From assembly GCA_035235625.1 (NCBI GenBank), contig CP141146.1, forward strand, positions 23,306,501-23,370,500: a stretch of DNA of 64,000 nt, read 5' to 3'. The notes beneath the pieces are model-generated. The model was given only the letters and a program-made list of their open reading frames with translations. It did no database searches and had not been told where the DNA came from. This DNA comes from Saururus chinensis. Its lineage: Eukaryota > Streptophyta > Magnoliopsida > Piperales > Saururaceae. A program made the translations under genes and the position numbers. Shown in pieces: positions 1-12,704 of the stretch; position 1 is the stretch's first letter, and each line of letters begins with the position of its first letter.

Positions 1-1374
1 GACAAGTTGGGTATTATTTAACCGTTGATCGAATTTTAGTGAGTACACCCTGTCTTTCGGTCACACCTGCCACTCATTGGCACGATCTTTCTCCCGGCCG
101 CCCCTAGTGTACCGCCGTGGATTGCGAATTTTATCGTGTTGACTTTGACACCCTATTTGGCCATGTGTAGTTTTGGCGTTTCCTAAAACCTCGGGACAGC
201 AACTCTCTCAACTAGGCAATGGTTTTGACCGCCGACTCTGCCACCGACGCCACCACCGTCATGTGCTCACCATCAAACGTCATGATTACGAGGTAGGGGA
301 GCTTTGAACTCGTAATTTCATGATAGCATGCTTGAATGAGTAGTAGCATGCTAGGATTGCATGAAGTGCATATAAGCATGATGATATAGTATGTTTAGAT
401 ACATATGGCATGCGTATGTGCTGTATGTATGATTGATGTATGTGTAATACGTGTGCTAAGTATGATTGATAGGTATGAGTTGTACGTATGTTTTATGGAT
501 GTGGATTTTGTATGTACTAGTAAGGGCTAGCGATTTTGAGTAAGATACATATGTGGACTGTGCGTGTGGGCGATGAATGGTAAAATGTGATAAGAGTGTT
601 TGGTATGGAATTGGAGGTATTGGTGGATGTGTAAGAGTGTGATAGAAGACAACAGACGTAAGTTTGTTAGGCGAGAAGTGGAGCAGATTGGTTCGGTTCG
701 GTTTGGAGCAGACGTCAGGAGTTCGGTAAGTAAGAGGACTTAGGCTTAGAGCCTTATGGGAGTTTATTAGATAGTAAGAGCATTCATAATTGTACAAGCA
801 TAACGTACAATTTATGAAGTGAAAAGTAAACATAATAAGTGAGAAATTAAGAGGGTGATAACGGGGATTTACTATGAGGAGTTCAATGTGACGATGTAAG
901 TAAGATGTTTGGACCGTAAGGTGGATGGCAGTGGCTATATGAGTACGTAAAGATTTGTTGTACGATAAGTTTGATCATGATATGGACGGGTTAAGTGAAG
1001 GCTGCTGCCCCGACGAACTAGGGTTTCAATCGGGCTCAGCTTTAGTTTGATTAGTCAAGGACTGTGAGTCGGTTTGGAATAATTGTACTACATAATATAC
1101 TTAATTCAAACTTGAATTATGAGAAAACTAATAATAGCATTGTGAGTTTGAGACCTGAGGGTTCGATGGATTAAGTTCCGTGTTTGAGCTAGCCGATAAT
1201 GAATCTGCTGAGCATTTCTTGTGTCTTGCCATGGTGGTTAATCCTGCGAGATGTTGTCTGTGTGCTTTAGTGCACCAGATGTCTGATGCTTTGTTGAGAG
1301 CGATGTATGCTTTGGCTTGGTCTGTGTGCTGTATTAAGCCCAGACGTTTGATGCTTTGTTGAAAGCGCTGTAAG

Positions 1375-1505
1375 TTTTTGCCCTACGTCGGCTCTGTATG
1401 TTTCTGCCTAGATGGCTCTGTATGTTCTGCCCAAGAGTGGCACTGTATGTTTTCTGCCCTTAGTTGGCACTGTATGGCCCTAGTTGGCAATGTATAGCCC
1501 CAAAG
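1375..1505. repeat. Degenerate tandem GGC-CTGTATG motif
   Basis: Five to six imperfect copies of a ~25-30 bp unit built round GGCNCTGTATG followed by a TCTGCCC-like stretch. It lies inside the LTR at 1-2757 and is probably LTR-internal slippage. Confidence 0.5.
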
Positions 1506-1739
1506 AGTGGGCATTTGCACGCTCAGGTAAGCAGTGTCATGGACCTGCTCTTACCTGTTTGATCCTGTGCCCCATGAGTATAGGTGTGCCTTGCCTTCGG
1601 AAAAGTCCAGGCGTCTAGTTGCTCTCCTAAGGTTAAGGTGACGCCCTTGTGGCATTCCCTTCTTTTTCGACGTTGGAGCTTGTTAATTGTAATGAGCTTC
1701 ATTTGTCGGTAGTATGTGTTCGATAGTGAGAGTATGTTG

Positions 1740-2085
1740 TATGCTTCAGATTCTGAGTAAGTTGTACGTGTAAGATCCAGAGTAGGTGTAAGTGTAAGCT
1801 CCTAAGAAAGACGTATGAATATGTTTATGTGTAAGCGTAAGATTGTATAATTAAGGTCGTACAAGTATGTATAGGTTGTGCAAGTATGAGTATGAGTATG
1901 AGTACGATTGTAAGATGATGGTTCTGAGTAAAAATGTAAGTGTAAGTTTCTGAGTAAGATCGTAAGTGTAAGATTCTGAGCACGTTTGTATGTATATGAT
2001 TTTGATAAGGACTGTAAGTGTAAGATTGTACGAATAAGGTCGTACAAGTATACATAAGGATTTGAGTATGTGTACAATGGTACAA
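1740..2085. repeat. Degenerate GTAAGTGTAAGATT repeat tract
   Basis: Repeated short units of the type GTAAGTGTAAGATTNTGAG and GGTCGTACAAGTAT, seen several times with substitutions. It is simple-sequence drift inside the LTR; the minus-strand frames across it are products of the repeat, not genes. Confidence 0.5.
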
Positions 2086-4193
2086 GAAAGTTGTAAGACC
2101 CTAATTCAGGGTGTTTGTGTAAGTTTGCTTTCATTGGTGTGCTATGCATTATTATTTGTAGATGTACTTGATTATATTATGTTGATTGCTTCATGTTTGG
2201 GTTGCGTGAATGCATGTATTTATGAACTTATCGAGTTCACCATTTTTGGGATTTCCCCTACTGGGTATTTTCCTACTGAGTATGAAAATACTCACCCTAC
2301 TATTTTGGGAGGCTTTTGCAGGCTGTGTTGGAGAGCTCCTGGAGATGGATGCTCATTTCTGCGGTGGATTGTTTCCCCCTCGACTCAAGTATATTTGACT
2401 CAATGAGAGTATATTTGATGCCACGATCTGATGTATTTGGTGAGATTTAAGTTTTTATATCTTCTGGACTTTTAATTTGGATCAGATAGTAGACTGTTTA
2501 TGGGACTTGTACTAGGAGACACCTGGGAGTTATTTGTATTTAAAAATCCATGATCATGGTAATTTAGTCGTACGTTTATTTTTTAATAGCACCTGAGGAT
2601 ATTTGATTTGGCGGTACGATGTTTAACCGTATGATGTTTTAAATTATAAACTATTTATATAGGTTTTGATTTCGTCAATTTTACTCTGATTCATCGTATA
2701 AAAAAAAAAAATTTCTTGAATTTTAAGGAAAATGTGTGAAAAATCTCGGGCGTTACACAATGGGACTTAGGTTGTTGGAAAGTGGATGTCGAAGAGCAGC
2801 CTCCCCATATGTACCCTAACTCCTGGTGGAAGCCGCAGATAGTCGCGTTTGTACCTACAAGTGGCCCTAGCGGAACAATGGTAATGTCGGATGTGGAGAA
2901 TATGCTAATGTTTTTTCTTGTGGATCAACTAGTTCTTACCTAATATTCTCTGAAGATGAAACATGAAAGGCAGCTAATTAATGGGTGTGGAGAAGGTCGG
3001 CGAAAGTGAAAAACTAATCCGTCTCAACTGATAACTGGTAGTGGCTGACATAGGTAACTCCCAACTAAATCTAATCTTTGCTTTTGGAGATACTTATAGG
3101 GTAGGTGTGCCACATGTAAAGTTGTAATATAAGAAGGAATGATTGAGGTTAAGAAGCAATTTGAAGAAGTTAAACACAAAGTTCTTTCAATTATGCAACT
3201 GAAAGCATTGACTGATAAGTATCAACGGAGAACTGCTAAAGCCTTACTGACATAACTAGTGGGTGTAGTGAGATGGATACAGATGAGCAGCCTCTGTTAT
3301 GTGTGTGAGGGGGAGAGTGGGATGCTAGTCGCCACAAGTATGATTGCTCCAATGCCAATTCAGATCACATATTTGTTATAAGCTCAATGACGTACAAATC
3401 CTTTGTGCCCCTGGTTTACAAAGTAATAGGATGTTGTAGCAAAGAATACTCATTGAATATGAGTTTTACATATCCTTTGGCAATCCCCCTCGACATACCT
3501 CCAACGAAAATACATGATACTAGGACTCTTCATTGTTTTCTGTGCTATGCCAAGACCAGGCACAATGGTCTACCATTGATAATAACCAAAGTACAACATG
3601 TACATGTGTTCCAGGAATGTGAGCGGAATTTTGAGGTATTCGATGCAAAGATTAACCAGTCGGTTATTTTGAATGATGCAGAAGTAGATGACGATGCATT
3701 GTACAAGAACACATTGGATTTGAGTGACAACGCAGAACTAGATGACTTACTGCGTGAGGCTGGGGAGTTGGAGGCAAAGAAACTGCCTCCTGTTTACTTA
3801 AATTTGCAACCCGATTCTGATGAGGAACTAATAGATGTCCCCATTGCAAGGCTTGAAGTGGATAAGGTGAACATCTCAAATATTGAGGAGAATTTTGCCA
3901 ACTCAATTGAGGGTAATGATGCCGGAGGAGCTAATGATGGAGAAAGTGGGGCCAACACAATGTATAACATTGATGAAGACGATGTCATCTACGATGGATG
4001 GCAAGAGCATCATGGGGAGGACATGAAATGGGATAAATTTGAGTTGCATAATTATGATACTACATTGTGGGAGGAGATGATGACATTTAGTATGGAAACT
4101 GTCAAAATGTGACTGCCACATCTACGAAAGGTGGAATAGTTCCGCCTCAGAACTTAAATAAAGTAACGAACATTGACATAGCTGAAAGAAAGG

Positions 4194-4342
4194 GGTAAGT
4201 ATTTTTAAATCACTATTATTATTTGTTTGTTTGCTATATTATCAATGTGTAGTAAATTTTTAGTGGTTTTAAGTGTAGGGACAATGAAGTTCCAACAAGA
4301 GCACATGGAACAATGTCATTCATAAATAACAAAGATAGTGGT

Positions 4343-4373
<31 letters not shown>

Positions 4374-4502
4374 GGTTGGAAGCACTCTAGCATCAGAGCC
4401 ACTTCAAAGGTCATATCATATCTTATGTAGTCAGTTAACTGATTATATCAAACTGATAACTATTTATCTCATTCTAATACCGACATACATATAATCGTTC
4501 AG
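4194..4502 (+). other. Probable intron of mudrA-like gene
   Basis: Starts at a strong donor, GGG|GTAAGT, and ends at a pyrimidine-poor TTCAG acceptor, just before the DNA-binding domain coding sequence. AT-rich, with no coding features. Confidence 0.55.
4339..4375. repeat. (GT)n followed by a 19-G run
   Basis: About nine GT dinucleotides and then an unbroken run of 19 G (4357-4375), inside the transposase intron. Long G homopolymers are rare in plant DNA; an assembly artefact is possible. Confidence 0.9.
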
Positions 4503-6531
4503 CAGATTAGATGTGGATGTGTGTGTGAATGAAGAGCACAACATGGCTGTGGAGGTTGGTTTGTATGACTATGGCAAAGATCCGAAGGTTGTGCTACTGG
4601 GCCAAGAGTTTATGGATAAGGACTCTTTGAAGCTACATGTACACAAGTATGCTATGCACAATAACTTTGAGTTTAAGGTAAAATATTGAAATAAATCTCG
4701 ATTCACAGTTGTGTGCAATGTGTCGGGATGTCCATGGAGGTTACATGCTGCGATAACTATTGGGTGTAGTATCTTCAAAGTCAAAGCAATGAACAATGTT
4801 CATACATGTGGGAATCCAATATTTGGAGGATATCATAAACAAGCAAAAGTGGGTATTATTCCTGACTCAGTGGTGAAACGACTTATGAAACGTGTTGCTT
4901 ATACTCCCAAAGATATTCAAGTTGATGTCGATTTAGAATATGGAGTGAAGATGAATTATTCGAAGGCTTATAGGTCGAAGGTTGCGGCATTTAACATGTT
5001 AAGAGGATCCTATGAGTCATCGTATGCCGAGTTGGCTGCCTACTTATATGAGTTGGAGAAGGCAAATCTTGGCACCTCAACTGCTCTCCAGTACGACTCA
5101 TCGGATCTTACATTCGAGAGATGCTTTGTTTCCTTTGGATCAGCCATGGAGAACTTTAAGAAGTACATGCAACGGGTTATATGTATAGATGGCACATTTG
5201 AAAGGAAGGTACAAAGGGACTTTGTTCATGATATGTACATTGGATAGTGAGAACCATATATACCAAATTGCTTGTGCTATTGGAGAAGGAGAGAATAATG
5301 ATGCATGGGGATGGGTCCTTGCACATTTGGAAACCCGCCTTGGTTATTTGGAGGGCCTAGTGATACTTTCTAATCGGCATAGATCAATCACATCATAAGT
5401 AGCTCAAATGTTTCCAGATGCCACACATGGATATTGTGCATTTCACATATCTCAAAACATGTTTGCACATTTCAAAGACAGAGGTTTAAACTGTAACTTC
5501 TTCAGGGCAGCAAAAGCTTTTAGGCCGGAGACATATATGGAAGAAATGGCTATAATTGAGGAGAAAAACCCCGAGGCATACAAGTGGTTAACTGGAATTG
5601 ATAAGTCACGGTGGGTTACTGCTTACTTTCCTTCGCCTAGGTATAATATAGTCACATCCAACCCTTGCGAAGTCTTCAATAGAATGATTAGTGAGCAATG
5701 ACACTTCCCCATTGTCATGATCATTGAGGCAATCTATTTGAAGGTGCAAGACATGTGGTATAGGCGTGGATTGGAGGCACAACATTGGAAGGGCTACTTG
5801 ACTAAATATGCCGAAGGTAAGATTCAGAAGTGCAATGGAGCAGCTAGAGGGATGATGTGTTATCCGAAAGAGGGGATGATCAAGTTGACCTTATCGCAAA
5901 GACTTATACATGTGGAAAGTTTCAACAAATGGAGTTGCCTTGTGAACATGCATTGGCAGCATGTGGCCACCGAAGACTAAATTATATTGACTATTGCTCC
6001 CCGTTGTACACAACGGAAACTTATAGGTAAATCAATAGCATGGGAGTTTATCCGGTCCTTGAACATAAAAGATGGGAGACTCTTGAAGATGTGAAGAGCC
6101 TTAAGTTGAGACCTCCTAAGGAAAAGGCACGACCGGGCAGAATAAAGAAGAAGCAAATTCTCTCTCGAGGTGAAGAAAAAAGGAGAGTACAATGTCTTAA
6201 GTGTAAACAATATGATCACTACCGCAGTACTTGTACCGCGGTAATTGGAGAGAACCCGGTCGGGGGCCCTACTCATCATACATCCACAGCTACATCCCCT
6301 CATTCTCAAGGCCAGCCCCCATCACCAACTCACGCTTCTCAAAAGCTATCAACATCTACGTAATTCCCACATGTAGTCGACACTGTGGGTGGTAAAGAAA
6401 TTATGGTGAAGCATCACACATGTCCAATCTAGTCGAAGATCAGCCCTCTATCCCCAAAGGGGAAGAGAAAAAAGAAAATGAGACAAGTGGCTGAGCTCAA
6501 TGCATGTACACTTGCCGGCAGCATGTGCTAG

Positions 6532-7300
6532 TGAACAATCTTAGTGGACAAAGTCTCAGTGCACAATATTTTGGCAAATCATCTAGAAATTCCAGGTGCA
6601 GAACCTTCAATTCTCAACCTTTTTTTGTTGTCTAAGTTGTTATATTTTGACAAATTATTATTCAACACAAAAAGTACTGCACGTAGAGGAAGAGTCTAAT
6701 ACTGCAATGTTGTGTAATTATGCAAGCAAGTAGTACACACTTCTAATATGAATGTACTTAACAACCCTATGCAGACGAAATCATATATCATATGCAAGTC
6801 AAGACATGCCTGAATTGAATTCCATTCCCAAATGAATTTCATAGTTCAGTTGTTTGTTATCTTAATGCACCTGTTTGTTTGCTATATTATCAATGACATA
6901 CCAGTAACTGCTCAACGTACTCCATTCCTTCATATGCTTCATTTCTTCCAAATCTTACCAATCAGCAACAATATCTCAAACCTATCATACCACCAAATAG
7001 CTTAATGACACCTGCCCATTATGATCTACCATTTGCAACCACCTTATCAGAATAATTTCAGTCATAGATAATGTTCATATCTCATCATTCAACATCACCC
7101 AAAAACCAACACAGTCCATTAAATTAATGTAGTCAAGTACCAACACAAATAACTACAAGATTCTGTCTAACATTAAACAAACTGATATGGCTCCATACAC
7201 TATTCCTATAAACCAACAGTCAAACATACACCAAATCATATAGTCAACGACCAACACCATCAAGTTAAGCCACCTCTACAACACATTGGGAAAATGGTCG
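6532..7300. other. Spacer between convergent MULE genes
   Basis: AT-rich DNA between the 3' ends of the transposase and Ulp1 genes. I see no coding motif, only short A/T runs; it presumably holds both 3' UTRs. Confidence 0.5.
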
Positions 7301-10300
7301 TCATATGGAATTTTGCAGAATTTGGTATGCAACCCTATGCCTCATGATGCGCATGTCCTCTCCGGTAAAGCTCAATTGGTACCCATGAGATAGGTACCAC
7401 ATATAAATGCATACGTAGACACTGCAATCATTGTTATTGATTTTTTGTGGGTGTCCGGATATCTCTCTCAATGGGAGGCGCAAGGTAGCAGCTGCTTCAT
7501 AACCCAATTTCAGCAAAACTATTGGCAAAACATGTCTAAGTATCGCCAATTTCTTGTAGTACTACTCTACCTCAACGCCAAAGCAAATATGGGTCCATTA
7601 TGTTTATGACATCCTTCCTCAAGTCAAGAATAATGAGAGTCCAATGGTTACCATTTACATGAAGAGGGAAGTAGTGGATCTCATATTCCCAGAAGTGTTT
7701 TTCATTCACCTTCAACAACTTCAACATGTTGGTCAGAACTACTGACCATGATGATGCAACGGCGGCCCTGGAGACAGTTGCATCCTTCTCCCTCATCGAT
7801 GCGTATAGACTGAGGAGGGGAGATGCATCCATCCTCAGAAGCTCCTGTTCAATTAGAATCAGACATCAATCATGTAGCTGGCAGTTGTCAGTTAAGTATG
7901 AAAAAAAACCAAATGAAGACCTACCAATAAATGGACAAGATGGAAGGCTTGCTTATTCGTTGGGTTCCCAAGTGCTTTCTTCTGCAAAGCCAGCACATAC
8001 GCATCTATATGCTATATCAGAGGGATCGAATGGTGAATGAATTTCTTATATAGTTTCTATAACAAGCAGATTAATTATTATTGTGTACAACACAACCAAC
8101 TAATAATAATACAATGAGTAATTCACACATACATTATCCCAAAGCCACCTATGCTGATGCATGACAGACCGTATAAACTCATATGTTAGCTGGATTCCAC
8201 CAATTGCCGGCCGGCTGATCAAGTACGAATGCCATGAATGTCAACACATAGAACACTAAATGAAATTGATCAATATGAAATGAAATGTATATGAAAGCTA
8301 ATACTATACTATGAACTCACTCAAATTTCCAACCCTTCCTAATGCTCTTTCGCAGGGTTTTGTCTTCTTCCGGTGTTAGGACATGTGGTTTAGGACATAC
8401 ATACTCCAGCAAGGCTATCTCTGAGAGTGCAACTAGTCCACATATCTTGCTTCTGTGGACTTCTTGCCCTGCTGGAGTTTGTCCCTAAGGTGGGTTGGCT
8501 TTACCTAAATCTCCTACATCTTCAATTTGATCAAGTAAATGGTTCGCCAATTCAATGTTAGCCTGCCCATCTTCTTCTCCTTCGCAGTGAACATCGTCAT
8601 CGTTTAAGGGCTCACCAATAGTCTCTTCAAGATCACTTGGGCCCCTCACCAACCTCCTCTTGCTTTTCCTTGGCGCCATATAAGGGTTCCTTACATATTT
8701 GCTGGCCGCCCTCTTCCTACCATGGACATCAAGGGCCACAACCTCTTTGACTTTTGGGGCATCACTCCCAATGTCGATGCAGCCTCCCCAACGGCCACAC
8801 CAGATACACCATCAAATGGGAGAACTTCATCTGCATCGATTTCCTTTTAAGACATGCACGTATGAGCAGAAGTGCAAATCTAAATCAATAAATTTGAGGA
8901 CAATGCAGGCCAATACATAAATAAAAGTACAACTTTGCGGCAAGAAAATCATGTCCTCCATATGACATAAGTTTGCATTCACTAACCTGTGGCCTTTGAG
9001 ATTCATTGATGGGGTTTTGATGAGATTCATCTTCTTGAACAAAATCATCTTCATCATCCTTCCCTTCCTGGTCAACTGTAAATATTGATATCCCATAGTA
9101 TGATTATTGTGAAAAATACAATAATATTAAAACTTACCACTAGTAAGAAATCATAATAATGAATATAATGTAGCTAACCTCTAATGGGTCTGACGACCTC
9201 CCATTCCTGGACAACAAAGCTGAAACATCTTGTGACAATTTGTTTACCTTGGGCTCCAACCGGTCAAATGCAGCCTGTTTTAGCTGAATGGTATCTATTA
9301 TGCCAACAAGCTTGACTAAGGTGTCCTTTATCCAATGAAATAGGATATGTACATTTTGTTCCCCTACAGCATGTGGTTGTCCACTTCCCTCTTGTCGCAC
9401 CTCATCAACAAAAGAAACAAGTGTTTCATGAGCTCACCGAGGCTCCTCCTCCGTATCTACTTCTACATGTTCCTCTGCCCCTTGTAGGGCACCAACAACG
9501 GGGATATCAGATTTATCAAATATTATCCGGTCCCCCTTCAAAAAATTCTTCAGCCCTATGGTTGATTGGACAATCTCCTCTTCAGACTCAGCTTAGGTCA
9601 ACTCCAAGCGCCTATGCATCAACACCTATAAGACAAAATATTTTCATTATCAGTCATCATATATGTCATTTGTAAATTAGAAGTCATAGTAAGACAACAA
9701 CAATAAATTACCTTCTCCCCTCCAAAAATTGCTTTGTCAATTGCTTCATAATTGGGCTTCTTATAGTTAGCCCAATTCAGCAATCTAGGATAAACATCCT
9801 GTACACGTCTTGCACATAAGTCCCCCAGTAGAGGAATCCTTTTCATTGCCCAAACCTGCATATTCAAAACATGGACATAAATGTCATAATCTCATATGCA
9901 TCATATTACATTCAAACCCCATTCAAACTTCCCTAAAAACATACCAACAGTGCCGGTACAAATCCGTGCACAATGTAAATGGTTTTGGTTAGGGCCTTCC
10001 TTGCTTCCTCCAAGCCATGGAGGGTGTCCCAATAAGCAATGTTACCCCATGGATATGAATCGAACTCATCCACATCATCAGCCAATAAGAAAAACCGCCG
10101 GTCCACCTTATGCTCCCACCCTCCACCCACAATGAATGAAGCCAACACCAATATGCGGGCCAACTTCACCGTGTCTTCATCACTTTTGCTTATGATTATC
10201 TTTTGGTATATCTGCTCCTTCGTTATGTGAAGCTTCTCCTTGCCGAACACCCTACGAAGTAGGGAGTCCTTTCTCAAAACTTTTGGCACTGTTGGAAGTG

Positions 10301-10650
10301 ATGGTAGCACATCAGCCATATGCAGACCGGTCACTTGGGCAAATTCTGTGGGTGACAACTTCATCAAATAGGCTTCCGTCACTTGAAACCTATACTCTCC
10401 CTGATACATTTTTATTAAGTGGTGCAAGTCTTGAAGTGGGAACATGAACTTCTCTATGTCTAACTGCAAATATTTTCCAAAACATGATCCTTCAAAGAGT
10501 TTGGCCTGTCGTCTAAGCTTATTAAAATGCACTTTCAGCCTCCTTAAGTAAGCATAGGTGCTTTTGGGTTGAGGGTTGCCCTCATGGGCTCTACCCTTAT
10601 CACTTTCCACTGCCTTGAAGATCACTGAGGCATTACTTGGTATCTTCACC

Positions 10651-12696
10651 CTGCAATATTTAAAATTTCCATATTAAAAATGTGTTTTACTTTATAATAA
10701 CCATCCATGCAAATATAGGGTTATATACATAACAATGTAAGCTAAGCCCCAAACACACATTATACATTTGACAACATGAAAGCCACACACTCCTATTACT
10801 CTACACATATATAGACTTACATATAGCAAGTCAAAAGCCTGTACAATATGCTTTATGCAAATAAATAAAAGATAATTCAAATGTATCAGTCAACAGTTAG
10901 GGCCTATCAGTTAAATTTGTTTTAGGCATATCTGCATCCTTATATGGTCTACCCTTGTTTTCATCATAACACATATTACAGAGAATGATAAAATGATTAA
11001 TAATTTACAAATGTAGCCTAGCACCTACATTTCGACCTTGAAATAATTTTGTCCTATTCTTTTGCATTCCTTATAAGTCAAACAATGTAAGCTAAGCCCC
11101 AAACACACATTATACATTTGACAACATAAAAACCCCATACTCCTATTACTCTACACATATATAGACCTACCTATAGCAAGTCAAAAGCCTGTACAATATA
11201 CTTTATGCAAAAAAATAAAAGATAACTCAAATGTATCAGTCAACAGTTAGGGCCTATCAGTTAAATTTGTTTTAGGCATATCTACTTCCTTAGATGGTCT
11301 ACCCTTGTTTTCATCATAAATAATTTACAAATGTAGCCTAGCACCTACATTTCGACCCTCATAAAAAATTTTCCATTGGTTTTGCATTCGATAAAATTTA
11401 TCTATATAAGCTAAGCCCCAAACACACATTATACAGTTGACAACATGAAAGCCCCACACTCCTATTACTCTACCCATCTATATACCTAACTATATCAAGT
11501 CAAAAGCCTACACAATATACTTTGCAAAAAAATAATAGCTATCTAATATATACCAATCAACAGTTAGGACATATCCGTTCACTGTGTTATCACAGAGAAA
11601 GGTAAAAAAAGCCACTATTGAGTAATAATTTACAGATGTAGCCTTGCACCTACATGATGACCCTAAAAAAATTTTGTCCATTGGTTTTGCATTCGATAAA
11701 ATTTTTCAATGTAAGCTAAGCCCCAAACACACATTATACATTTGACAACATGAAAGCCCCACACTCCTATTACTCTACACATATATAGACCTACCTATAG
11801 TAAGTCAAAAGCCTGTATAATATACTTTATGCAAAAAAATAAAAGATAACTCAAATGTATCTGTCAACAGTTAGGGCCTATCAGTTAAATTTGTTTTAGT
11901 CATATATACTTGCTTAAATGGTATACCCTTGTTTTTTTTATCATATCACATTTCACATAGAATGGTCAAGAATAGCCACTAACGATCATTATTATCCAGA
12001 CTTAGCCTAGCAACTAAATTTCTATCATCAAAGAGTTTTGTGAATTCTTCTATGGTTCTTCAAAGCCATGACCGCAAACTAAGCATTAAACACACAATCT
12101 ACTTTTTACGAGATCAATCTACCCTTATATATATAAGACTATATAAAGTTTACTGATCATACAATTTACTTTAAAGACCAACCTATAATGTACTAGTCAA
12201 TAGTTAGGCCATATCAGTTAAATTCATCTGTAGCATACAATATTGCTTCTATGGTCTCCCCCTTGTTATTCATCATATCTCATATAACAGAGCACAGGTC
12301 CAACTTAACTAATCAGCTATATTTTTCTTCCTTTTTCTACGAACAATTTTTTTTTCATCTGAGATTTCCTTTTCAAAATTTTTCATGAGATCACATCCTT
12401 CAAATGTTTAAATCAACTATATCTTACGATATCAAATACACTAATCATAGTAGTACATGCGGCCATTTTACACACCTATTCAGAATTTTCTCCTTTAACT
12501 TCCATTAAGATCTACCAAAAATTTCATTACACAATCTCAATAAATTTCATACCAAACCATATTATCCACCTCAAGAAGATATTCGTAACCAAACCATTTT
12601 AGACACCAAAACATGCTATTCGTAACCAAACCATATTAAACACCAAAACAAGATATTCGTTTCTTCAATTAACCATACAGCGTTGTAGGATCTTAC
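10651..12696 (-). other. First intron of the DUF1985/Ulp1 gene
   Basis: Bounded on the minus strand by donor AAG|GTAAGA at 12696 and acceptor AATATTGCAG at 10651. The split codon restores an open frame on joining. About 2.05 kb, mostly filled by a tandem repeat. Confidence 0.65.
10733..12330. repeat. Tandem repeat, five ~300-360 bp units
   Basis: Each unit starts CAATGTAAGCTAAGCCCC or a variant and includes ACACACATTATAC, CTCCTATTACTCTAC and CAACAGTTAGG blocks. Units start near 10733, 11083, 11401, 11707 and 12066. The first four are highly alike; the fifth is strongly diverged. No protein coding is visible. The array lies wholly within the Ulp1 gene's first intron. Confidence 0.85.
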
Positions 12697-12704
12697 CTTG
12701 CCAT

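Larger units (their letters stand above)
1..2757 (-). mobile_element. Tekay/Del-like gypsy LTR, partial at window start
   Basis: The right edge reads CTCGGGCGTTACA, so on the minus strand the element starts TGTAACGCCCGAG, the usual start of plant Tekay/Del-type LTRs. Upstream at about 2250-2330 is a CTCACCC...GCAGG segment that also recurs in the other LTRs of this window. No primer binding site, gag or pol is visible, so this is either a solo LTR or the outer part of one; the other end lies before base 1. The first bases of the flank after the terminus are CAATG, which would be the TSD if the left end could be seen. It separates the left end of the MULE at 2758 from the window. The short reading frames in it (456-833, 1180-1362, 1802-2406) look like chance. 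Confidence 0.7.
3387..6531 (+). pseudogene. mudrA-like: mudrA-like MULE transposase, broken
   Basis: MuDR-family DDE transposase, which would act in the nucleus on MULE ends. The N-terminal part (3387-4193) begins with a PB1-like region followed by an acidic linker and ends at a donor GTAAGT (4194). The intron runs to an acceptor near 4502. Next come the MuDR DNA-binding domain (about 4510-4810, CPWRLHA and HTC), the MULE catalytic domain (4860-5700), a SWIM-type zinc finger (about 5905-5960, CGKFQQMELPCEHALAACG) and a CCHC knuckle, CLKCKQYDHYRSTC (6199-6240). Defects: TGA in the first exon at about 4110, TGA at about 4687, a 1-base frameshift at about 5190 just after the first catalytic Asp (IDGT), the second Asp changed to Asn (LSNRH for the usual SDRH), stops near 5396, 5699, 6028 and 6361, a shift at about 5900, and the first SWIM cysteine read as Tyr. 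The C-terminus ends GSMC-stop at 6531. Confidence 0.88.
7301..12704 (-). pseudogene. DUF1985 / Ulp1 (C48) peptidase gene of the MULE
   Basis: Transposon-borne Ulp1-like gene. ATG at 12704 gives an 8-nt coding exon (12704-12697) with donor GTAAGA. Joined to the acceptor TTGCAG at 10651, it reads MARVKIPSNASVIF in frame. Exon 2 (10650-9944) carries a DUF1985 domain (TEFAQVTGL, ILVLASFIVGG, WGNIAYWDTLHGL). Exon 3 (9855 to about 9713) follows in frame (ALLVWAMKRIP). Next is a linker with coiled or charged segments (9600-8490, KKSK-type basic stretch MAPRKSKRRL). The C48 domain lies at 7832-7301, with His in GNHWTLIILDL, Asp in NIMDP and Cys in NNNDCSVYV, so the triad is present. Defects: in-frame TAA near 9590 and TGA near 9440, plus stops and a shift at about 7545-7572 between the His/Asp and Cys halves. 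The family cleaves SUMO-like conjugates; its role for the transposon is unknown. Confidence 0.85.

Noticed and set aside
456-833. 125-codon minus-strand frame
   Set aside because: Low-complexity LTR sequence, no motif, no codon signal.
7551-7566. TTCTTGTAGTACTACT as a CACTA terminus
   Set aside because: It lies within Ulp1 coding sequence (GRVVLQ on the minus strand) that matches the family; similarity to 27245 is chance.
10733-12330. CRISPR-like array
   Set aside because: Units are 300-360 bp without short identical repeats and unique spacers, and the window is plant nuclear DNA.
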